Source: Agrocybe praecox
Taxonomy: Eukaryota > Basidiomycota > Agaricomycetes > Agaricales > Agrocybaceae
DNA length: 35,948 nt
NCBI GenBank assembly: GCA_964017145.1
Contig: CAXHKQ010000287.1
Coordinates: 1-35,948, forward strand
Direction of reading: 5' to 3'
In this document: positions 30,201-35,948 of the stretch, piece after piece
Position numbering within the stretch: position 1 is the first letter of the stretch
Layout of the letters: every line of letters starts with the position of its first letter
Notes under the pieces: model-generated
Seen by the model: only the letters and a program-made list of their open reading frames with translations
Databases searched by the model: none
Told to the model about the DNA's origin: nothing
Position numbers and translations under genes: made by a program

Positions 30201-31339
30201 TTTTTAGATCAACTTGCCCTTCCATCATCCAGCGAAGCATGGTCCAACATCCCCCTCCTCATTGATGATACCGGAAAAGTCCTAATATCTGTATTGGACT
30301 TTTCCGTACCAACTTCGGATGCAGGAGAGGTGGACCATGTGGAGGATGAGGATGAAGACATGGATGACTCTGTGTTCCCATTCACTCCAGCTCAGCAACC
30401 ATCGAAGATGTCTAAACCACCACAGCAACCATTGAAAACATCTACACCACCACAGCAACCATTGAAGACATCTACATCAGCCCAGCATCCTTATTTTCAA
30501 GGGGATATTGGTCAGCATGTCCTAAACAGGATGACGAAGGGATTAGCAAAGTCTGCGGCAGAGTCCACACTCTGCCCAATTCGACTCTCTAAGCCTTCAT
30601 ATCCTCCCTCTCCAGTCGCATCAACCTCCTCCTTCACTGCTTCTGCGTCTCCTTCAAGAGCTCCTGTGTCTATGTCCAGAGCATCTGCATCCACATCTAG
30701 TGCATCCTCTTCTATGTCCACTCCATCCACTGCTATGTCCACTCCATCCACTGCTATGTCCACTCCATCAACTTCTATAGCCAATGCTTCTGCATCCACA
30801 CCTCACCATCTTGACTTATCACACATGCAACTCAAGTTTGGGCCACCAAAGAGGGTGAAAGTGGGTAAGCCCTCTGCTCCCACTGCTCCTGTTCCCTTTT
30901 TGTCACGCCCCAACCCCATGTCCATGCAACCTATTCCTTCCCGAACCTCATCCCTGAGTACCTCTTCCTCCTCTCGCCGACGGGCAACCGTTTCATTTGC
31001 TGTTCCAACTCCCCACCATCGAAGCGCTCACTTCGCCCCTCTCATACTTCTCCCAAGTAAGTTCTTCAAACTTGGACTTGTTTTTTTTTGCATTATTCCA
31101 TCACATTCATTGGATTTTGGGACTCTTCGAGTACATATTTTACACTTCACTACTTTACTTCCTTTTAATTTTTTTGCCACCATACTTATGATTGACATGA
31201 GTTACGCCTGTTCTATGAGTATATACGATCCTTACGCCTTGCATTATAGCCACATTCTTTTATTTTATTTTACACCTTATAATTTCCTACTTCTTTCTTA
31301 ATTTTGCATAGGACACTTGGTGCATTCGAGTTTGGGTAG
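27202..31339 (+). CDS. A2: family A protein, uncharacterised, likely nuclear
   Basis: Function not recognised. Eleven exons by splice signals and comparison with A1: 27202-27318, 27377-27438, 27642-27689, 27749-27802, 27867-29170, 29229-29410, 29468-29652, 29704-29858, 29912-30148, 30208-31056 and 31312-31339, giving about 1073 residues. Start MAKRKLDIDDP. Visible: basic patches (NKRRRG, PPRKRKRVVS) that look like nuclear localisation signals; an acidic Glu/Asp run (28180-28285); FGTSVEEVLKAANII followed by GNFWNLFQQWVALRKW; SASQRMKINEKEMVKL; VPWKHLTKVAFQNKLTIHGWP; a C-terminal QQPLKTSTP repeat and Ser/Thr-rich tail with three 21-bp repeats. The summed exon length is one base short of a multiple of three. 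The gap lies near 31005, where A1 and A3 keep the frame for (S/N)PPSKRSL and A2 reads TPHHRSA instead. The last residues are therefore uncertain. Divergent from B2. Confidence 0.7.
27492..27577 (+). promoter_or_regulatory. Hairpin triplet T5' inside A2 intron 2
   Basis: The intron is 27439-27641. Cores: 27498-27507 (TGACATCGTC, arms GCAGGT / ACCTGC, perfect), 27526-27535 (TGACATTGTC, GTTTGC / GCAAAC, perfect) and 27559-27568 (TGACATTGTC, CAAGGATGC / GCGTCTTTG, 7 of 9). Spacing of 28 and 33 is identical to A1 intron 2. Confidence 0.9.
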
Positions 31340-31618
31340 TCAATCCGGATTACTAGTACATACACACAAACATATCCATTACATCTCAATTTATATAACT
31401 GTTTTCACTGTACCAATGGCTGGGACTTGTTAAGATGTGTGATTTAAACTTCAAGATGGATGATATTTTTAGTAACACTTATACAAAAGATCATGGGTAA
31501 TCTGTTGTCTAATCAATCATAACTCAGTCGATTCCTTAGCGTTTGGGACATTTGTTGACTGGCTTAAAATTACATGTGTTCTTGAAATTTGAAAAATACT
31601 GATACCCATGCTTATCTC
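31340..31618 (+). other. A2 3' flank
   Basis: Non-coding, similar to the A1 3' flank (9341-9550): shared AAGATGTGTGAT and ACTTCAAGATGGAT. Similarity to A1 ends near 31500, and unique AT-rich sequence leads to the inverted-repeat arm at 31619. Confidence 0.6.
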
Positions 31619-32502
31619 TTTTAAAGATCAGAATGAATGCTTTAGCTATAAAGCAGCGGATCCGAGACCGTCTCCGTCAACGCAAGTTTGAACTTGAAAG
31701 CATTGAAAGAGCTTATCGAAGCACTGTGAATCATACAAAACTTCAGAATCATGCTGAAAAGCAGCTTAAACGAAAGGAACCAGGAATTCTTACACTTGCT
31801 CGAAACTATAATAAGCTATGTGGAGAATTAGAAACATTATTAAAGGCAAAATGTGCACCACGAGGAGCAACATCACCTGTCCGAATTGAGACGGAGGGCT
31901 TGTTCAAACTTGATGTTGATGATGATATCTGGCAGGATGTTGGGTTAACTGATAATGAAGATGGATCAAGGGTTATACCTGATTGGCTCGGCAATGAAGA
32001 TGTTCGAAAGGGAATAAAGTTACTTCTTCAGCATGATCGATGTATCGAAGAAGAGAGATGCTTAAAGGCTGAAGTGATATCTATGCAACAATGGATGCAA
32101 GAGGAGTGGTCCATTGCTGAAAAGGGTATATAATGGGCAAAGGAGGATAAAGAACATGGAGTAGTTTATCAGTTGCAAGAAAGAAAGAATTATCTTATGC
32201 GACTTTGCATAGCATGGATACCAAATATCAGATATATTCCAGAGACCTTGGAAGACAGTTGGGGTCCAACCTATGATGAACTTCAAGCTGCATATGCATA
32301 TGAATTTTCTGAAAGCTATATTGAGGAGGAAGAGGAGGAAGTAAATGAAGAATTGCCAAGTGACAATGATTATAGTAGTGATGAAGAAAATGATAATGAA
32401 GATGATATGAATGATGCAGAGTTATTTGATACCATGGAAGCAGATGCACTTAGTGATCAGTTTGGAAATCCAGAATATGATTGGTATACAAATGATGATT
32501 GA
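31619..32502 (+). pseudogene. KDZ transposase C-terminal fragment (second copy)
   Basis: From KIRMNALAIKQRIRDRL onward this is identical in translation to the 3' part of the minus-strand KDZ gene. It includes the same in-frame TAA (32131-32133) and the same acidic C-terminus ending GNPEYDWYTNDD at 32502. It lacks the catalytic core entirely, so it cannot encode a transposase. The shared stop shows the duplication happened after that lesion, or that the arms have been homogenised since. Confidence 0.9.
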
Positions 32503-33714
32503 TGTATATGTAAGATATATAATATACAAGATTGAGCATTGCTTTAAGGGAAACCTGTTGGGGTAAATTTGGTGAGTTTTCTGAACAAAAGGTATTAAAT
32601 AGATAATACCAAACAATGGAACAATGCTATTCACACCAGGAAAATAAGGAGAGTTATGGCTGTCCATAGTACTTTTTGGTTGAAAGGGACCATGATTTTG
32701 TTCTTAAGAATTTGTATTTCACTGGTATAAGAAGATACCAACATACCTTGCAATCCAGTGACAAAACTTCAGGTAAAATGGGAAGGAAAGGCCAGACGAG
32801 ATTGAGGAACTGAACTGAATAAGAAAAATTAGCTCTGTGCTCTACATGCATTATAGAGTCAAAAGACATACACCCACTCATGTTTGAAAAAGTCACTACA
32901 AAGAGCAAACCAGTACACCCTGTGCACATCAAATTTGGAGAGTTTTCTAAACAAAAGGTATTAAATAGATAATACCACAGTGATTGAATCAAATGTTCAA
33001 GCTATTTGTAGCCATTGTTAAGATTGTTGGTCAAGCTTTAAGACCAATTAAAAATAAAGCAAAGAATGAGAGATTGAAAAGAAACCTAAAAAGGCATCAC
33101 AAAAATGTATATAGATTAGAAAGAGAAAGAAAATTGAATGGAAGAAGATAAAAGCCAAGTATAAAATTTGAAAAGATATAAAGAAAAGAAAAAAGAATGA
33201 AAAGAAAAAAAAAAGAAAAAAAAGAATGAAAGAATGAATGAAAGAAGAAAAAGAAAGAAAAAGATAGGACTTGTTCAATAATTGGCAATCAAAGTTTATT
33301 AACCACATAAGTATGTCCATTGCAATCCAAAGTGCCTGCCTAGGTTAATACTCCTATCTAAGCTTTCATGCTCAAATCAACCAGCCAACACTACTGCTCA
33401 AGTCAACCCTTCACTCAAGTCAATTCAATCAATCACCCTACCTCTCAAGTCAACCCTTTTGCTCAAGTTGAGTAAACAATCTCATACCCAAGTCAAAGTC
33501 GGTTGACCTACCTCCTTACTCAAGTTAATTAGTCACCCTACTGTTTCAGTCAATCCTCTTGCCCAAGTCAACCACCCAACCTCATATCCAAGTCAAAATT
33601 GGTTGACCAACCCCTTTACCCAAGTCAACCAGCCAACCCTACCGCTCAAATGAACCCTCTTCCCCAAGTCAAAGTCACACCCAAGTACACACCTTTGCCC
33701 AAGTCAATGAGTCA

Positions 33715-34340
33715 ACCTACCTACCTATGCCAACCTACCTACCTACGCCAGCCTACCTACCTATGCCAACCTATCTACCTATGCCAACCTATCTACCTAC
33801 ACCAACCTACCTATCTACGCCAACCTACCTACCTATGCCAACCTATCTACCTACACCAACCTACCTATCTACGTCAACCTTCATACCCAAGCATACACCC
33901 TTGCCCAAGTCAATGAGTCAACCTGCCTACCTACGCCAACCTACTTACCTACACCAACCTATCTACTTATGCCAACCTACCTACCTACGTCAACCTTCAT
34001 ACCCAAGTGTATACCCTTGCCCAAGTCAATAAGTCAACCTGTCTACCTACACCAACCTATCTACCTACACCAACCTACCTACCTACGCCAACCTACTTAC
34101 CTACACCAACCTACCTACTTACGCCAACCTACCTACCTACGTCAACCTTCATACCCAAGTGTACACCCTTGCCCAAGTCAATAAGTCAACCTGCCTACCT
34201 ACACCAACCTACCTACCTACGCCAACCTACCTACTTACACCAACCTACCTACCTACGTCAACCTTCATACCCAAGTGTACACCCTTGCCCAAGTCAATGA
34301 GTCAACCTGCCTACCTATGCCAACCTTCATACCCAAGTAT
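33715..34340 (+). repeat. 18-bp minisatellite, mirror copy
   Basis: Reverse-complement counterpart of 17290-17910, with the same unit order. Unit CAACCTACCTACCTACGC with C/T and A/G variants. Confidence 0.95.
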
Positions 34341-34609
34341 CTTTTTGATAGTAGCACACAATGCCCTCTACAGCCCTCAATATACAAGATACAGGTCTAT
34401 AAACACACCATAGTATAGCTTATATACACACCTACCATCACTCAAAAGATGACCCCAAACGGATCTCTAACACCCACAATACAACCAAAACAGTACCCCC
34501 AATATGCACTTCAGTGAACCAGTGACATGACCTCTTAGGCCATTCAATTCCTGATAGGAAATAAACCTAAGAGACCCTATGATAATGTTTTATAGAAACA
34601 TTTTTGTGC

Positions 34610-34790
34610 AAAACATTTCTTTCAAAACATTTCTGTCCTTTAAAAATGTTTTTGCATTTGAAAACATTTTACTATTAAAAACATTTCTGCACCTCTAAAT
34701 TTAAACATCAAAAACATTTCTACACCTCTAAATTTAAACATCAAAAACATTTCTGCAGTTCTAAATTTAAACTTCAAAAAACATTTCTAG
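34610..34790. repeat. Tandem repeat built on AAAACATTTCTGCACC
   Basis: Units of roughly 36 bp combining AAAAACATTTCT(G/A)CA with CTCTAAATTTAAACATC. At least three good copies plus flanking shorter ones. Confidence 0.75.
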
Positions 34791-34796
34791 AAAAAG

Positions 34797-34996
34797 TGTG
34801 GCCATGTAATCATATCTAATCTGATGTGTGGCTATGCTTTTCATATCTTATCTGACTTGTGGCTATGTTGTCAGATATCTTATCTACATTGTGGCTATGC
34901 TCTTATATCTAATCTAGTTGTGGCTATGCTAATAAATCTTATCTAGATAGCAATTATCTTATCATATCTTATCATATCTTATCAAATGTGTGGCTG
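34797..34996. repeat. Tandem repeat built on GTGTGGCTATG..ATATCTTATCT
   Basis: About five units of 30-40 bp containing TGTGGCTATG followed by (T/A)ATCTNATCT, ending in three short TTATCATATC units. Confidence 0.75.
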
Positions 34997-35042
34997 TGGA
35001 ATATGTCACATGATTAATTTCCTAAAAGGTTATATTGTCTGA

Positions 35043-35425
35043 TTTCTTATGTTTTGGACGCTTTTTTTGCCCAAAAAAGGGGTGGATATATGTTCTAGTG
35101 ATTTATAATGAATTATAAGACCTTTAAAAATGTATAAATACAAAAGGAAAGGATGGATGCACAAAATTGCATCTGGATAATGTTCAAAAATAATATGTGC
35201 TATTTATAAATGTGTCCAAAAAGCGAACCAAGTATGTGATTTACTACATTCTGGGCGCTTTTTTGCCAAATAAACAGCTGCTATGGATTCTAATGGATTT
35301 ATTATGATTTATAAGATACAAAAAAGGCCCAAAAGTATAAGGTATGGGATGGATGCAAGAATCTGTACTTGGATAATGTTCAAAATAATCTGGCCTATTT
35401 ATAAATTCATCAAAAAAGCGAACTT
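35043..35425. repeat. Two direct copies of a roughly 190-bp repeat
   Basis: GGACGCTTTTTTTGCC at 35056 and GGGCGCTTTTTTGCC at 35252 each lead through GATTTATAA(T/G)(G/A), GGATGGATGCA, CTTGGATAATGTTCAAAA-type and (C/T)TATTTATAAAT to AAAAAGCGAAC. No coding potential. Confidence 0.7.
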
Positions 35426-35948
35426 TTTCTATACTTTTATACATTATAAGTCCCTTTTGAAATGTGTAGACTACTGCAAGAGTCTATGTATACCTTATAT
35501 AGTAGGCATAGTAAGTTTAATCTCTTAAAATATAGTAAAAAAGCGGAAATATCCCAATTGGGAAATAACTTCCATATTTGGACATCGGTCAAAACCATAG
35601 CTTAAAAGGCATGATTCATGGTATTCTGGAGCTTTCATAGGATATATATAGTATACATCATTGTATTTAGGCTTTTTTGCAGTAATATAATCACCAATAA
35701 TACATATAAACAACCTCTGATGGGTGTTTTGTTTGAGATAGGCTTAGATATAGAAACACCATCTGTAAAGTAGATACACTTGTTCTATGGTTTCTTTTAA
35801 GTAGTTTTATGGTTCAAAATTGTATAAGAGTAAGTCTTAGTTATGAAAGAAAGAAAGATTTGGTATATAGCTACGTCCGTTTACTTGTAACTTGAGGTGC
35901 TCAAAGCCATAATTGACTGTTGACAACCAAATCCATCAGCTTAGTATT

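Larger units (their letters stand above)
16866..34506. mobile_element. Composite KDZ element carrying the B2/A2 gene pair
   Basis: The left end is CACTTCAGTG (16866-16875) plus the subterminal hairpin CTAGGTTGCAA / TTGCAACCTAG (16895-16930). It then runs through a 2.9-kb inverted-repeat arm containing the KDZ 3' end and minisatellite, the rest of the KDZ transposase, B2, the divergent hairpin region, A2 and its 3' flank, and the second arm. The right arm stops about 250 bp short of the expected terminus because a new CACTTCAGTG starts at 34507. The left end interrupts the B1 fragment. That the whole forms one mobile unit is inference, supported by the symmetrical arms and by a second A gene linked to a KDZ tail at 5.3-11.8 kb. 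Confidence 0.55.
31619..34508 (+). repeat. 2.9-kb inverted repeat, right arm
   Basis: Reverse-complement copy of 17117-20005. The inner edge at 31619-31622 falls in a short T run that leads into KDZ coding sequence; the outer edge coincides with a CACTTCAGTG terminus at 34507. The arm includes the minisatellite copy at 33715-34340, the palindrome copies at 32591 and 32957, and the purine tract at 33066-33264. Confidence 0.93.
34507..35948 (+). mobile_element. Start of another element with the same terminus (runs off the window)
   Basis: CACTTCAGTG (34507-34516) is the same 10-bp end seen at 16866, followed by a subterminal hairpin-like pair CCTCTTAGG (34530) and CCTAAGAG (34566) in the same relative place. 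It starts exactly where the right arm stops matching, so a related element appears inserted in the arm. The interior is AT-rich, non-coding and full of tandem repeats; its other end is not in the window. Confidence 0.5.

Noticed and set aside
30512..30799. Minus-strand open frame of 95 residues rich in Asp/Val/Ala
   Set aside because: Antisense translation of the Ser/Thr-rich repeats in the last large A2 exon.
17117..34508. 2.9-kb repeats as LTRs of a retrotransposon
   Set aside because: The copies are inverted, not direct, and contain part of a DNA transposase gene. There is no gag/pol, primer-binding site or polypurine tract between them.

Overview
The window looks like nuclear DNA of a mushroom-forming basidiomycete (Agaricomycetes). 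The signs are genes cut by many 46-60 nt GT..AG introns, a KDZ-type transposase with its CxC1-like N-terminal cysteine cluster, a Tc1/mariner element, a LINE remnant, MITE-like elements and abundant minisatellites. Almost everything recognisable is mobile or decayed. I see no housekeeping gene, tRNA or rRNA. I use the labels 'family A' and 'family B' for two uncharacterised protein families that recur here; I recognise no biochemical function for either.

Layout. 1-3290: a 362-bp MITE, a TTGCAAGG-rich stretch and a dead Tc1/mariner element with 219-bp inverted repeats. 3290-11797: an old, half-deleted unit. It holds the 5' flank of a lost leftward B gene (3290-4900), the rightward A1 pseudogene (5282-9340) and a KDZ-type transposon tail (about 9580-11797). 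11798-16865: a scrapyard of a LINE fragment, a third and more diverged A pseudogene (A3), an 876-bp MITE-like element and a B fragment (B1). 16866 to the right edge: a second, much better preserved unit. In order it contains a terminal sequence, a 2.9-kb inverted-repeat arm, a KDZ transposase (minus strand), B2 (minus strand), a divergent promoter region, A2 (plus strand), and the second 2.9-kb arm carrying a copy of the KDZ 3' end. That second arm is interrupted at 34507 by what looks like the start of another element with the same terminus.

The most striking signal is a set of about 27 short hairpins arranged as nine triplets (five at the A1 locus, four at the A2/B2 locus). Every unit has the form arm-TGACAT[T/C/A]GTC-arm', written in the sense of the adjacent gene. 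The 10-nt core is nearly constant. The arms (usually 6-9 bp) differ from unit to unit but stay complementary. Positionally equivalent hairpins at the two loci have changed arms together. Spacing is conserved (28 and 33 nt in intron 2 of both A1 and A2). Orientation flips exactly once per locus, at the axis between the divergent A and B genes, so all units read in the sense direction of the nearer gene. This suggests selection on a folded RNA (or a cruciform DNA) acting on both genes of the pair.

Working model (inference): A and B are a divergently transcribed cargo pair of a KDZ-class transposon, with the hairpin triplets in their 5' flanks and early introns as shared cis elements. A1 plus a KDZ tail at 3.3-11.8 kb, and KDZ-B2-A2-KDZ tail at 16.9-34.5 kb, are two copies of different age. 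All exon boundaries are my own reading of splice signals and paralog comparison by eye; no alignment or folding program was run.
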